DNA from: Alloalcanivorax xiamenensis
GTDB taxonomy: Bacteria > Pseudomonadota > Gammaproteobacteria > Pseudomonadales > Alcanivoracaceae
DNA length: 64,000 nucleotides
Assembly: GCF_009846745.1 (NCBI RefSeq)
Contig: NZ_AQPF01000007.1
Coordinates: 1 to 64,000 of the forward strand
Direction of reading: 5' to 3'
The notes below the pieces were generated by a model that was given only the letters and a program-made list of their open reading frames with translations, had not been told where the DNA came from and ran no database searches. Of the stretch, positions 1-9,019 are shown piece after piece. The position numbers and the translations under genes are program-made. The stretch's first letter is position 1. Each line of letters opens with the position of its first letter.

Positions 1-7
1 GACTTTA

Positions 8-56
8 GCGTCTGGCGTCTGGCGTCTGGCGCCCGGCGCCCGGCGCCCGGCGCCCG
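8..56. repeat. 7-bp tandem repeat array
   Basis: Seven head-to-tail heptamers are visible: three copies of GCGTCTG followed by four of GCGCCCG. The array ends just past the stop codon of the HIT gene. Similar GCGTGTT/GCGTGTA heptamers occur near 62034-62054, and partial ones near 10350 and 15050, so this looks like a dispersed low-complexity family. No function can be assigned. Confidence 0.85.
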
Positions 57-60
57 GCGT

Positions 61-516
61 TCAATTCTTCGGGAAATGCTCAGCCAGCAGCCCGGCAAGC
101 CGATCCAGGCGGTGGCGGCGTTTGGACAGCCCGAACACGTTCATCATGCGGGTCCCCCAGGTCAGCGCCGTGGCCAGGGTGTCGCCGCCGCGGCGGGGGA
201 TCACATGAAGGTGGACATGGGGCACATGCTGATTGGCCTCGCGGCCGTCGTTGACCACCACGTTATGGGCTTTGACATCCAGCCCCGCCCGCTTCTGGGC
301 GCGAATGGTGCGTCTCGCCAGTTCAAAAAGATGGGCCGCCAGATCCGGCTCCAGCTCTTCCAGCAGCGCATGATGGGCCACCGGAATCACCAGACAGTGG
401 GCTTCGCGTACCGGAAACAAATCCAGCAGCACCACCGCCCGCTCGTCCCGGTACACCACACTGGCGGGGGCATCCCCGTTCAGGATCCGGCAGAAAACAC
501 AGTCAGTCGTCGTCAT
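61..516 (-). CDS. HIT family protein (histidine triad hydrolase)
   Basis: This is a protein of about 151 residues. The family signature HVPHVHLHVIP (HxHxHxx type) lies in the C-terminal half, and the N-terminus holds CVFCRILNGD, a zinc-type CxxC segment typical of HIT hydrolases. Members cleave nucleoside phosphoramidates or dinucleotides in the cytoplasm; the substrate cannot be told from sequence. An ATG at 516 (MTTTDC...) is chosen over upstream starts because it begins directly at the domain. The gene overlaps the 3' end of the upstream membrane-protein gene by 14 bp, suggesting translational coupling at the end of the rnd-ycgL-ycgN run. Confidence 0.88.
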   Translation of the reverse strand: MTTTDCVFCRILNGDAPASVVYRDERAVVLLDLFPVREAHCLVIPVAHHALLEELEPDLAAHLFELARRTIRAQKRAGLDVKAHNVVVNDGREANQHVPHVHLHVIPRRGGDTLATALTWGTRMMNVFGLSKRRHRLDRLAGLLAEHFPKN

Positions 517-865
517 AATCCTCATCGGCCCCGGCCACCGCTTTACGGCGCTGGCGCCAGGACTCCAGCAAGGCAACGATAAACGCCACCAGCAGTACCG
601 CCACCAACGGCGCCACCGCCCGCCAGGGCCCGCTGTCGTTGCCGGCGAACAGGCCGTCGAACAGACTGACCACCCAGGCCGGCGCCCATTCTTCCTGATT
701 GGCCGCCACCGGCCACGGTGTCAGCAGCACGGCGGTCGCCAACCCCCGCAGCAGGGTTTTCAGCCAGGACATCAGAGGTCTGGTCAGATACCACAGCACC
801 ACCAGCACTCCCAGACTTCCCAATACGTAAGCCAGCCATCCCATCATATAGGCGTTCGTCGTCAC
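503..865 (-). CDS. small membrane protein of unknown function
   Basis: This 120-residue protein has a hydrophobic segment at about residues 9-28 and a second at about 83-102. A very acidic tail follows (GADEDYDDD at the C-terminus). It has no recognised domain. The start is a GTG at 865 preceded by GGGAG. It overlaps the HIT gene downstream, so the two are probably co-transcribed. The middle part (around VAANQEEWAPAW) looks like an extracytoplasmic loop. Function unknown. Confidence 0.7.
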   Translation of the reverse strand: MTTNAYMMGWLAYVLGSLGVLVVLWYLTRPLMSWLKTLLRGLATAVLLTPWPVAANQEEWAPAWVVSLFDGLFAGNDSGPWRAVAPLVAVLLVAFIVALLESWRQRRKAVAGADEDYDDD

Positions 866-942
866 AATTACTCCCTGGAGCCCTTCACGCTCTCAAGCCA
901 TTCTATACATCCTGGACCAACCTCTCTATCGGCTGGACCGGA

Positions 943-1401
943 TCAGTTTTCCACCCAATGGATGACATGGTCTTCCCAGTCCCGCTCCGGCACCCGGTTC
1001 TCCGGCACCACGCGACCGGCAACACTGATACCGGCGGCCCGCACCGAGCCCGGTTCCCCGGACAGCAATGGATGCCACTCAGGCAGCGGTTTATCCTCGG
1101 CTCGCAATCGATAGGCGCAGCTGGCCGGCAGCCAGTCGGAACCGGCCATCTCTTCGGTCACCTGAAGGCAACCCGGCACCTTGCGCCGCCGCTGGGCGTA
1201 GACCTGGCAACGACAGCGGCGGGTATCGAGGTAACGGCAACTGAGATCCGTGAACACCACCTCGCCGCTGTCCTCGTCCTCCAGTTTGACCAGACAGCAG
1301 CGCCCACAGCCATCACACAGCGCCTCCCACTCCCGGCTATTGAGCTGCCCCAGTGGCAGGGTCCAGAAGCGCTCGCGCAGCGGCGGCCGGCTCGACGTCA
1401 T
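943..1401 (-). CDS. ycgN: YcgN-type cysteine cluster protein (UPF0260)
   Basis: The 152-residue protein has the UPF0260 arrangement of cysteines: CDGCGRCC near residue 30, then DLSCRYLDTRRCRCQVY and later cysteines (VPGC, ASCAYRL). This pattern is expected to bind metal or an Fe-S cluster. The biochemical role of the family is not established. Its start ATG overlaps the ycgL stop codon (ATGA), so rnd, ycgL and ycgN form a tight operon read on the minus strand. Confidence 0.9.
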   Translation of the reverse strand: MTSSRPPLRERFWTLPLGQLNSREWEALCDGCGRCCLVKLEDEDSGEVVFTDLSCRYLDTRRCRCQVYAQRRRKVPGCLQVTEEMAGSDWLPASCAYRLRAEDKPLPEWHPLLSGEPGSVRAAGISVAGRVVPENRVPERDWEDHVIHWVEN

Positions 1402-1706
1402 GGCCGCTTCCCTCGCGGGTTGTCGGGATGGCCGGCGGCCAGGAACAGATCCTCGTCCGGCGGTGGCGGCATTTGCAGATAGAACCCCTTGTCACGCACC
1501 TCGTCCATGACCTTGCCCACCTCCGCCCGTGCCAGCGGCCGCTTGGGGTCCAGGATCATATCGCTAACGTGCACCAGCTTGCCGCATTGCTCGAGCAACA
1601 CCTTCGGCACCGCTTCCAGGCCAGTGGCGCGGGCCACGAAAAGATACATCTCGGAGCGGCGGCTGCTCCGGTAGATGGAGCAGAACAACTTGCCTTGCAG
1701 TGTCAT
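1398..1706 (-). CDS. ycgL: YcgL domain protein
   Basis: A 102-residue protein with the YcgL fold features: an N-terminal CSIYRSSRRSEMYLFV segment, a central LEQCGKLVHVSDM and the typical DKGFYLQMPPPPDEDL stretch. Function is unknown, but in gammaproteobacteria it is regularly found with rnd and ycgN. It overlaps rnd upstream and ycgN downstream by 4 bp each (ATGA junctions), indicating translational coupling. Confidence 0.92.
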   Translation of the reverse strand: MTLQGKLFCSIYRSSRRSEMYLFVARATGLEAVPKVLLEQCGKLVHVSDMILDPKRPLARAEVGKVMDEVRDKGFYLQMPPPPDEDLFLAAGHPDNPRGKRP

Positions 1707-2767
1707 AGCATCTCCAACAACGGCTCGGCGACCGGCTCCCGGCGCCAGCCTCGCAACGGCTCGGGCAGGGATGCCGGATCGCGCACCAGCGCTTCCAGCC
1801 AGCGGCGCCGCACCAATACCTCCGGCTGCAACCCCAGATCCCCGGCCAGAACGGTCACCCGGTCACGCAATTGCTTTACCCGATCCCGCTGCGGCCGGTC
1901 CAACGGTTCCGGCAACGGCTCCGGCGGCGCTTGCCGGCGCCCCTGTTGCAGACAGGCGATGATCCGCTCACCGTCCCGCTGAACCAGCTTGGGATGCAGT
2001 CCCAGGGACTGCAGCGCGCTCCGATCAACGCGGCTGCGACGGCTCAATTCCAGCATCACCGGATCCTTGAGCACGAAACTGCGCGGCAGGTCCCGCTGCC
2101 GGGCGGTCTCCTCTCGCCAGCGCGCCAGCTCCGCCAGGGCGGCCAGTGCCTCGCCCTGCAAGGCGCCGGCGCCCTTGACCCCATGCCAGGGCTCACCACC
2201 CTGTCCACGGCGCCGCACGTCCGCCACCAGCCGATCACATTCCTCCCGCCACCAGGCTTCCCGCCCCAGGGCGTGGAGACGTTCACGCAAACGGCCGGTG
2301 ACTTCAGGCAGGTATTTCACGTCATCCTCGGCGTAGCTCAGCTGCTCGGCGCTGAGCGGCCGTTTGAGCCAGTCGGTGCGCGTGGCGCCCTTGGGCAGCG
2401 CCACCCCGAGCAGCTGTTCCACCAGCCGCTGGTAACTCATTTGCATATCTTCACCGACCAGAGCGGCGGCGATCTGGGTATCCTCGATATGCCCCGGGCA
2501 CTGGCCGGTGAAATACTGCAGCGCTTCCAGATCCTCGGAACAGGAATGCATCACCAGACACCGGTCCGCCAGCACCTGGCCCAGCGCCGTGGCGGTCACC
2601 CGGGTGGTATCGATGAGACGGATGGCATCGCCATCGTGAGCTTGCACCAGGGCCAGTCGCGGCCAGTAGGTCCGCTCCCGCATGAACTCGGTATCCAGGT
2701 ACAGCGGGCCCGCCGCCGGTTGCCAGTCCTGGATCCGTTCGTCTGTGTCACACCATATATAACTCAT
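1703..2767 (-). CDS. rnd: ribonuclease D
   Basis: This 354-residue 3'-5' exoribonuclease acts in tRNA 3'-end maturation. The DEDD exonuclease domain occupies roughly the first 170 residues: the first catalytic pair is in YLDTEFMRERTYWP (D25, E27), a second Asp is near SCSEDLEAL, and the YAEDDVKYLPEV segment carries the DEDDy Tyr and Asp. An HRDC-like RNA-binding region follows around residues 205-290. It is the first gene of the rnd-ycgL-ycgN operon. Confidence 0.95.
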   Translation of the reverse strand: MSYIWCDTDERIQDWQPAAGPLYLDTEFMRERTYWPRLALVQAHDGDAIRLIDTTRVTATALGQVLADRCLVMHSCSEDLEALQYFTGQCPGHIEDTQIAAALVGEDMQMSYQRLVEQLLGVALPKGATRTDWLKRPLSAEQLSYAEDDVKYLPEVTGRLRERLHALGREAWWREECDRLVADVRRRGQGGEPWHGVKGAGALQGEALAALAELARWREETARQRDLPRSFVLKDPVMLELSRRSRVDRSALQSLGLHPKLVQRDGERIIACLQQGRRQAPPEPLPEPLDRPQRDRVKQLRDRVTVLAGDLGLQPEVLVRRRWLEALVRDPASLPEPLRGWRREPVAEPLLEML

Positions 2768-3024
2768 GCCGCTCCCGGCTCGTCCGAATGGGGCGCATTA
2801 TACGGGCTCGGGAGCCTCTGAATCACTCCCCGATGCTGCCGGCCTGGTGGGCGTCGCCCGCGAAAGCCCCGAAGGGCGGGCACCGCGGCCCCCGTTAGCC
2901 GTGTTAAACGCCTGCCAAGGGCGGGCGCCGCGCCTTGCTAGCGGGCCTGTAGCGCCCGGAGGTGTGCCCGCTATCCGCTTTCTGCTAACCTTGGCGCGCC
3001 TTGAAAACCGCACAGGAATCAACC

Positions 3025-3771
3025 ATGAGCACGAAACTGGTACTGGTCCGCCACGGACAGAGCGTCTGGAACAAGGAAAACCGTTTCACCGGCTGGAAGG
3101 ACGTGGATCTCACCGACCAAGGGCGGGTGGAAGCGAAAACCGCCGGCGATCTGCTGAAAGAAGCGGGCTTCGAGTTCGATATCGCCTACACATCCGTGCT
3201 CAAGCGCGCTATCCGCACCCTGTGGACGATCCTCGATACCATGGATCAGATGTGGATTCCGGTAGTGCGCGATTATCGCCTCAACGAACGCCACTACGGC
3301 GCCCTGCAGGGCCTGAACAAGGCGGAAACCGCCGCCAAGTACGGTGACGAGCAGGTGTTGATCTGGCGTCGCAGCTACGATACGCCGCCGCCGCCAATGG
3401 AGCGTGATGATGAGCGCTACGCCGGCCGTTTCCGCGTTTATAGTAACCTCAGCGAATCCGAAATCCCGCTGTCCGAGAGCCTCAAGGACACCGTGTCCCG
3501 CTTCGTTCCCTATTTCCAGAGCGCGATCGAACCGGATATCCGCGCCGGCAAGCAGGTGCTGATCTGCGCCCACGGCAACAGCCTGCGCGCCCTGGTCAAG
3601 CACCTGGGCAATATTTCCGACGAGGAAATCGTCAAACTCAATATCCCCACCGGCATCCCCATGGTGTATGAGCTGGACGACGATCTGAGGCCGATCAAGA
3701 ACTACTATCTGGGTGACGCCGAAGCCGCCGCCGCGGCCGCGGAAGCGGTGGCCAACCAAGGGAAAGCCTGA
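3025..3771 (+). CDS. gpmA: 2,3-bisphosphoglycerate-dependent phosphoglycerate mutase
   Basis: A 248-residue glycolytic/gluconeogenic enzyme interconverting 3- and 2-phosphoglycerate. The catalytic LVRHGQSVWN motif (phosphohistidine His10) is at the N-terminus, followed by NRFTGWKDVDLTDQG, the ERHYGALQGLNK segment, and the second catalytic His in CAHGNSLRAL. The C-terminal IPTGIPMVYELD is typical. ATG 3025 (MSTKLVL...) with AGGA upstream is preferred over an in-frame TTG at 3001. The gene is convergent with lifO and separated from it by a hairpin. The 257 bp upstream (2768-3024) hold GC-rich imperfect repeats and no convincing gene. Confidence 0.97.
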   Translation: MSTKLVLVRHGQSVWNKENRFTGWKDVDLTDQGRVEAKTAGDLLKEAGFEFDIAYTSVLKRAIRTLWTILDTMDQMWIPVVRDYRLNERHYGALQGLNKAETAAKYGDEQVLIWRRSYDTPPPPMERDDERYAGRFRVYSNLSESEIPLSESLKDTVSRFVPYFQSAIEPDIRAGKQVLICAHGNSLRALVKHLGNISDEEIVKLNIPTGIPMVYELDDDLRPIKNYYLGDAEAAAAAAEAVANQGKA

Positions 3772-3772
3772 C

Positions 3773-3810
3773 AGTTATCCCCCCGGTGGCGCCCGCCGCT
3801 GGGGATAGCT
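3773..3810. terminator. hairpin between convergent gpmA and lifO
   Basis: AGTTATCCCC pairs with GGGGATAGCT (9 of 10 positions) around a GC-rich loop, filling almost the whole gap between two convergent genes. The position fits a bidirectional terminator. There is no clear T-tract. Confidence 0.6.
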
Positions 3811-4809
3811 TCAGGAATCCGGCGCCGGAATACGATCCAGGACTTCCACCCGGCGCCGCTCTCCCGTCTCGAACAAGCGCTCCCGCAACCGCTCTATTTC
3901 CGCCTGCTGGTCGCTCGGCGCCAGCCCGCTTTCCAGAATGACTCGGCGCTGTTCCCGGTAATCCTCGTAACGGGACTGCCAGAGTGCCCGGCGCTGATCC
4001 AGCTCCGCCAGACGATCCGCCGCCTCCCGCCCCAGTCGTTGTTCGCGCAGTTGATCGATCCGCTGGGACGACGCGCCTTCATTCCTTAACGCCTGTATTT
4101 CCTCACGCACCCGCATCGGCTCCCGTGAAGCACGCACCTGTTCGCGCAACTCCGGTGGCAAGGTGGCTTCCAATGCTTCCAGGCGCTCTGCCCTGGTGGC
4201 TTCGCCCAGCTCTTCATCTTCAAGAATCCGGCGCCGCTGCAGGGCGAAGTCCGCGTAGCGATCCTCGAAGCCAAAAAACGCCTCGGCGGTGGCGGCATCG
4301 AAAAACCGGTCCCGCAAAGCCCGGCGTTGCTCCAGGCTGTGGCGTAACGCGGCCGGTTCCTGTGCCGGCGGCGTCAATTCCGCCAGCGCCTCGCGATAGC
4401 CCAGATACTGTTGCAGCAATGCCCACGCCCGGGCCGCCGCCGACGGCGACAATCGTGCCTCGAAATCCGCCGCCAGACGCGCCTTGAGCGTGTCCAGATC
4501 CTCTTCACCCAACGCCGACAACACATAGTCGAAGCGGCGCCGCAGCGCCTCGTTGATGATCAGGTTGCCTTTCTCGTCCTCGGCCAGCGCCCCATCCGGG
4601 CGGGTGCCGCGCCAGGACGGCGGCGGTGAATCGGCCAGCGCCCGGCCGCGCTCGGCGTAATCATGCAACGGTGGCATTGTCGGGGTTTGCGGCGGGGTTT
4701 GGCGCGCCGCTGTCACCTCGCTCTCACCATCGCCGGCCCATCCCCAGATGCCCAGGACCGCCAGCGCCACCAGTGCGATCAGAATTGTGTATATGCGTCC
4801 TTTGCTCAC
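3811..4809 (-). CDS. lifO: lipase chaperone (steric foldase, LifO/Lif)
   Basis: The 332-residue protein has an N-terminal membrane anchor (about residues 7-24), a Pro/Ala-rich linker, and the foldase motif RRRFDYVLSALGE at residues 90-102. A long Arg/Glu-rich helical region follows, as in the embracing helices of Lif proteins. It should be inner-membrane anchored in the periplasm and help the secreted lipase fold. It starts with GTG 4809 after GAGGAC. Unusually, it is divergent from its presumed client at 5095-6030, rather than downstream of it in one operon. Confidence 0.9.
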   Translation of the reverse strand: MSKGRIYTILIALVALAVLGIWGWAGDGESEVTAARQTPPQTPTMPPLHDYAERGRALADSPPPSWRGTRPDGALAEDEKGNLIINEALRRRFDYVLSALGEEDLDTLKARLAADFEARLSPSAAARAWALLQQYLGYREALAELTPPAQEPAALRHSLEQRRALRDRFFDAATAEAFFGFEDRYADFALQRRRILEDEELGEATRAERLEALEATLPPELREQVRASREPMRVREEIQALRNEGASSQRIDQLREQRLGREAADRLAELDQRRALWQSRYEDYREQRRVILESGLAPSDQQAEIERLRERLFETGERRRVEVLDRIPAPDS

Positions 4810-5094
4810 GTTCAGTCCTCGACGGAAACCGCTCCCGACCCTCGCACCACCGTTCTAACAGGAGATGCCGCTCGTCGGATTACGACATTTTTATTAGTGA
4901 ACGCCTGTTCCGCTCTGTTTAGGATCATAGCAGGCTGTTGGCAAACAGTCCGGAACCCGCCGGGTTCCACTGATAAAGGGTGGCCGATGGAATCGGTCAT
5001 TGGCAAGAAAGAGCGCGGCAGCGGCTGATGCCGTGGTTCAGCCGCGACGGGCTCGACAAAAAATACCGAAAACAACAGATAAACAGGGAAGCTT

Positions 5095-6030
5095 ATGAAA
5101 ACGTCAAATAAAGCGCTGAAGGCGCTGCTCGGCATCCTGTTGTTCGCATGGTTGGCCGGCGCCACCCATGCCGACGACTACACCGAAACCCGCTATCCCA
5201 TCGTGCTGGTGCACGGCTTGTTCGGCTTCGATACCGCCGTTGGCGTGGACTATTGGTACCGCATCCCCGAGGAACTGCGGCGAAGCGGCGCCGAAGTCTA
5301 CGTGGCCCAGGTTGCCGCGGCCCAGGACACCGAGGTGCGCGGCGAGCAACTGGCACGACAGGTGGAGGATATTCTTGCCATCAGTGGCGCCGAGAAGGTC
5401 AACCTGATCGGCCACAGTCACGGCAGCCCCACCATCCGTTACGTGGCCTCGGTCTACCCGGACATGGTGGCCTCCGCCACCGGTGTTGGTGGCGTCAACT
5501 GGGGCGCGCGCCTGGCGGATGTCTTGCAAGGCGCGGTGGAGGATGTGCCTTTCAGCGGCGACCTGATCGGCTTTCTCGGCAACGCCCTTGCCGGGCTGAT
5601 CGATCTGTTCTCCGGTGGCGGCCACGAACAGGACATCCTGGCCGCCTTGAAAGCACTCACCACCGAAGAGACCCTCGCTTTCAACCAGCGTTATCCGGAA
5701 GGCATGCCCAGTGAGTATTGTGGTGAGGGGCCCCGGGAAGGCAGCAACGGCGTTTCCTACTTCTCCTGGAGTGGCGCCAAGCCACTGACGAATTTCCTCG
5801 ACCCTTCCGATGTTCTGCTCGGCGCCACCTCCATCGTTTTTCTCGGCGAGAAGAATGATGGACTGGTGAGCAGTTGCTCCAGCCACCTTGGCATGGTGAT
5901 CCGCGATGACTATCGCATGAACCACCTGGATGAGGTGAACCAGGTCCTGGGGCTACGTGATCTGTTCAGTACCGATCCGGTCACCCTTTACCGTCAGCAC
6001 GCCAATCGGCTCCGAAACTACCAATTCTGA
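5095..6030 (+). CDS. lip: secreted triacylglycerol lipase (family I type)
   Basis: The 311-residue protein has a signal peptide (residues 1 to about 26, ending ATHA). The oxyanion segment IVLVHGLFGFD follows, then the nucleophile elbow GHSHG (Ser108). Asp255 (EKNDGLV) and His277 (RMNHLDEV) complete a likely triad. Cys209 and Cys261 match the disulfide of Pseudomonas/Burkholderia family I.1-I.2 lipases that need a foldase. It probably exits through the type II system after Lif-assisted folding. The 285-bp divergent region 4810-5094 should hold both promoters; no operator was recognised there. Confidence 0.93.
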   Translation: MKTSNKALKALLGILLFAWLAGATHADDYTETRYPIVLVHGLFGFDTAVGVDYWYRIPEELRRSGAEVYVAQVAAAQDTEVRGEQLARQVEDILAISGAEKVNLIGHSHGSPTIRYVASVYPDMVASATGVGGVNWGARLADVLQGAVEDVPFSGDLIGFLGNALAGLIDLFSGGGHEQDILAALKALTTEETLAFNQRYPEGMPSEYCGEGPREGSNGVSYFSWSGAKPLTNFLDPSDVLLGATSIVFLGEKNDGLVSSCSSHLGMVIRDDYRMNHLDEVNQVLGLRDLFSTDPVTLYRQHANRLRNYQF

Positions 6031-6037
6031 GTCGAAA

Positions 6038-6072
6038 CGGCCACGCCGGGCGCCACATCGCTGGCGTGGCCG
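6038..6072. terminator. hairpin downstream of the lipase gene
   Basis: CGGCCACGCC (6038-6047) and GGCGTGGCCG (6063-6072) form a perfect 10-bp stem with a 15-nt loop, just after the lipase stop codon. It lacks a T-tract, so it may act as a weak terminator or an mRNA-stabilising hairpin. The remaining 160 bp to the next gene show nothing recognisable. Confidence 0.55.
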
Positions 6073-6235
6073 GGACACGGATAATACGGTCTGCGCACCT
6101 GCCGAAACACCCGTCATTTTGAAGACCGGGGCGCCGTTGCCGGCCGTCGCTCCGGTATTGAGCGATGATACCAGCGGCCGCCATTATCAGATTCCAAGGG
6201 ACGATCCAACTTTACTCAAAAGCAGGACAATAACC

Positions 6236-7231
6236 ATGATAAGAAGTCTTCGCATTGTGCTGGCCTTATGCGCCACGCTGACCATTTCCCTGGCCCAGGC
6301 CGCCGATCCGATCGAGAGGCGTATCTGCGTGTTCGATCTGGCCGGTAACGTCGGTCCGGTAATGACCGCCATGAAGGACTGGCAGACCGCCGCGCTGCAA
6401 TGGGGGCTGAAAGCCAAGCTGGTGGCTTACACCAATGAAGCCATCGCCGCCGAGGATCTCAAGGCCGGCGTTTGTGACGCCTCCCTGATCACCGGCCTGC
6501 GCGCCCGCAAGTTCAACAAATACGTTGGCACCGTCGACGCCATCGGCGCCATGCCAACCATGGAACACATGAAAGTCCTGTTGCAGGTGCTGGCCGATCC
6601 ACGCAGCGCCAAGCCAATGAGCCACGGCGATTATGAAGTCATTGGCCTGGCACCGGCGGGGGCGGCCTATATTTTCGTCAATGACCGGGCCATCGATTCC
6701 CTGGCCAAGGCCGCCGGCAAGAAGATGGCGGTGCTGGAGTTCGATGAAACCCAGGCGATCATGGTGGCTCAGGCGGGCGCCACGCCGGTCTCTTCGGATA
6801 TCACCAATTTCTCCACCAAATTCAACAATGGCGTGGTGGATATGATTGCCGCGCCCCTGGTGGTCTATGAGGTTCTGGAACTGTACAAGGGACTGTCACC
6901 GGACGGCGGCATCATTGACTACCCGCTACTGCAATTGTCCATTCAACTGGTCGCCAACAAGGCGCGCTTCCCGGAACGGATCGCACAGCAATCCCGCGAA
7001 TATTTTTACAACAATCTGGATCGCGTCATCGAACAACTGCAACGTGAGGCCGCCACGGTCAACGATAAATGGTGGGTGCAGATTCCCGACAGCGACAAGC
7101 AGGAGTACGAACTCATGATGCAGGAAGGCCGGACCCAGTTACAGCAGCGGGGCTTCTACGACGCCGATATGCTGGCACTGCAAAAACGGATTCGCTGCAA
7201 GCTGGATCCGACCCGGGCGGAATGTACCTGA
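6236..7231 (+). CDS. putative periplasmic solute-binding protein (DUF6091-like)
   Basis: A 331-residue protein with a clear signal peptide (MIRSLRIVLALCATLTISLA, cleaved near QAA). The mature part begins with ICVFDLAGNVGP and resembles TRAP-type solute receptors in general layout, but no transporter genes lie beside it. A C-terminal region with two cysteines (IRCKLDPTRAECT) may form a disulfide. ATG 6236 is chosen because of the signal peptide and the AGGAC upstream, over a longer in-frame extension to 5957 that runs back into the lipase gene. The ligand is unknown. Confidence 0.75.
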   Translation: MIRSLRIVLALCATLTISLAQAADPIERRICVFDLAGNVGPVMTAMKDWQTAALQWGLKAKLVAYTNEAIAAEDLKAGVCDASLITGLRARKFNKYVGTVDAIGAMPTMEHMKVLLQVLADPRSAKPMSHGDYEVIGLAPAGAAYIFVNDRAIDSLAKAAGKKMAVLEFDETQAIMVAQAGATPVSSDITNFSTKFNNGVVDMIAAPLVVYEVLELYKGLSPDGGIIDYPLLQLSIQLVANKARFPERIAQQSREYFYNNLDRVIEQLQREAATVNDKWWVQIPDSDKQEYELMMQEGRTQLQQRGFYDADMLALQKRIRCKLDPTRAECT

Positions 7232-7299
7232 ACACCGCGATATCACGGTTCGTGAATTGCTGCCGTCCGATCAATTTTCACGGATTGGGCACGTCACTT

Positions 7300-7385
7300 C
7301 ATTCGCGAGTAAACTCGCTTCCCACAGGCGTGCCACGGAGCCGCTGTGGGAAGCCGCCGGGCGGCGCTCCGCTTTGGCAGCGAAT
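7300..7385. repeat. REP pair (degenerate)
   Basis: Two inverted units: an ATTCGCGAGTAAACTCGCTT copy reading into TCCCACAG, and a CTGTGGGAAGCCGCC copy ending GGCAGCGAATG. They belong to the same GTGGGA(A)GC..GC family seen six more times in the window. The pair lies between convergent genes and may also end transcription. Confidence 0.75.
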
Positions 7386-7425
7386 GGTTTGTCAGCATGC
7401 CGGTGTCTCGTTGTATGCGACTTGC

Positions 7426-8568
7426 CTACAGCCCCAGCCGCTTGGCGATGATCTCGTTCATGATCTCGTAAGTGCCACCACCGATGGATAGGATGCGGTT
7501 GTCGCGAAACAGCCGTTCCACCACGGTGCCGCGCATGAAGCCGCTGCCACCGAAGATCTGCACCGCATCCCAGGTGACCCGGTCCGCGCACTGGGTAGCC
7601 TGATTCTTGGCCATGGACACATCCAGCACGCAATCCTCACCGGCGGCGATACGAGCCGCCACCCGATAAGTGAACTCGGTACTCGCTTTCACCATCGTGG
7701 CCATTTCCGCCAGTTTATGGCGGGTCACCTGGAAGCCGGCCAGCGGCCTCCCGAACGCCTGACGCTCACGGGCATAGGCCAGCGCCTCCTCCAGTGCCAC
7801 CTGCGCGGTCATGTTGGCGGTGACGGCCAGGATCAGGCGTTCCATCTGGAAATTGCTCATGATGCAGTAAAAGCCGCCGTTCTCCGGACCAATGAGATTC
7901 TCCACCGGTACCTGGCAATCCTCGAAGAACAGCTCGGCGGTATCCGATGCCCACCAGCCCATCTTCTTCAGTTGCCTGCCGACGGTGAAACCGGGGGTGC
8001 CCTTCTCCACCAACAACAGGCTGATACCGCCAAATCCCGCATCCCCGGTGCGTACCGCCACGGTGTAATAATCCGCGCGCACGCCGCTGGTAATGAAGGT
8101 TTTCGAGCCGTTCACCCGGTAATGATCACCCTCCTTGACCGCCCGGGTACGCAGGTTCGCCACATCGGAACCGCCGCCAGGCTCGGTGATCGCCAGCGCG
8201 GAAATCTTTTCCCCCGCCAGCACCGCCGGCACCACCCGTTCCTGCAGCGCGTCGCTGCCCCACTTCCACACCGGCGGCAAACCGATGTCCAGGGAGCCGA
8301 GACTGGCGCCAACACCTCCGGAGGTGCATCGCACCATCTCCTCACAGGCCGCCACTTTCATGAACACATCCTCGCCGGTGCCGCCCCAGCGCTCCGGCGC
8401 GCCAATCCCCAATAGCCCCGCCTGAGCAGCCTTGACGTACAACTCACGGGGAAAAGTCCCCGCCTCCTCCCACTCATCCACGTGCGGGCGGATCTCCCGC
8501 TCAACAAAAGCCTTCACGGTTTCTCGCACCATCCGGTGGGTGTCATTGAAATAATCGAGTGCGGACAC
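7426..8568 (-). CDS. acyl-CoA dehydrogenase
   Basis: A 380-residue FAD-dependent acyl-CoA dehydrogenase that introduces the alpha-beta double bond in beta-oxidation or branched-chain degradation. Signatures are ALAITEPGGGSDVANL (flavin/substrate loop), GSKTFITSG, the central FFEDCQVP strand, YARERQAFGRPL, and the C-terminal QIFGGSGFMRGTVVERLFRD plus IGGGTYEIMNEIIAKRLG. The start is set to a GTG at 8568 because AGGAGG lies 5 nt upstream; an in-frame ATG at 8604 would put that site inside the gene. The acyl chain preference is not visible. No other beta-oxidation gene is adjacent. Confidence 0.92.
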   Translation of the reverse strand: MSALDYFNDTHRMVRETVKAFVEREIRPHVDEWEEAGTFPRELYVKAAQAGLLGIGAPERWGGTGEDVFMKVAACEEMVRCTSGGVGASLGSLDIGLPPVWKWGSDALQERVVPAVLAGEKISALAITEPGGGSDVANLRTRAVKEGDHYRVNGSKTFITSGVRADYYTVAVRTGDAGFGGISLLLVEKGTPGFTVGRQLKKMGWWASDTAELFFEDCQVPVENLIGPENGGFYCIMSNFQMERLILAVTANMTAQVALEEALAYARERQAFGRPLAGFQVTRHKLAEMATMVKASTEFTYRVAARIAAGEDCVLDVSMAKNQATQCADRVTWDAVQIFGGSGFMRGTVVERLFRDNRILSIGGGTYEIMNEIIAKRLGL

Positions 8569-8710
8569 GGAACCTCCTGTGATTGTCGCCCTGGCACCAG
8601 CCATACCTAGCGCTTGCTTGGTTTACAAGGTAGCAAACCCCGCCTGGCCGGACAAAGACCGGAACGCGCAATCTGGAGGACGAATTCGTCAACGGCGGCA
8701 CGCCAACGCG

Positions 8711-8970
8711 CCATTCGCTGCTAAAGCGGCTTCGTAGCTCCTCCGCTGTGGGAAGCTGGCTTGCCAGCGAATACGATGCAAGTTCGATCTCAGGGCCTTT
8801 TCGCTGCCAAGGCAGTCTCCCACAACGGCTTCGAAGTGAAAGGCCACGGAGCCAGCAAGACTCCCACGGATAGGGCCTCGCTGTGGGAAGCTTGCTCGCA
8901 AGCGAATATTGTCAAGTGGCTGAGTGAACCCCATTCACTTGCGAGCAAGCTTCCCACAGCGGCTTCGTAG
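8711..8970. repeat. cluster of four REP palindromes
   Basis: The 451-bp gap between the two dehydrogenase genes is largely REP sequence. Units are visible near 8711-8735 (degenerate), 8745-8772 (GCTGTGGGAAGCTGGCTTGC type), 8800-8825 (TTCGCTGCCAAGGCAG type), 8879-8906 and its inverse 8933-8960 (GCTTGCTCGCAAGCGAAT type). Units alternate in orientation with short spacers, as in REP doublets (REPIN-like). I see no gene in this stretch. Confidence 0.85.
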
Positions 8971-9019
8971 CCCATGATTCAAAGCGAATGATCCCACCAT
9001 GGCGCATGTACCGTCCCAG

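Noticed and set aside
2768..3024. Possible small gene in the rnd-gpmA gap
   Set aside because: Frames there lack a ribosome site and are Arg/Pro-rich. The stretch contains GC-rich imperfect direct repeats (AGGGCGGGC) instead.
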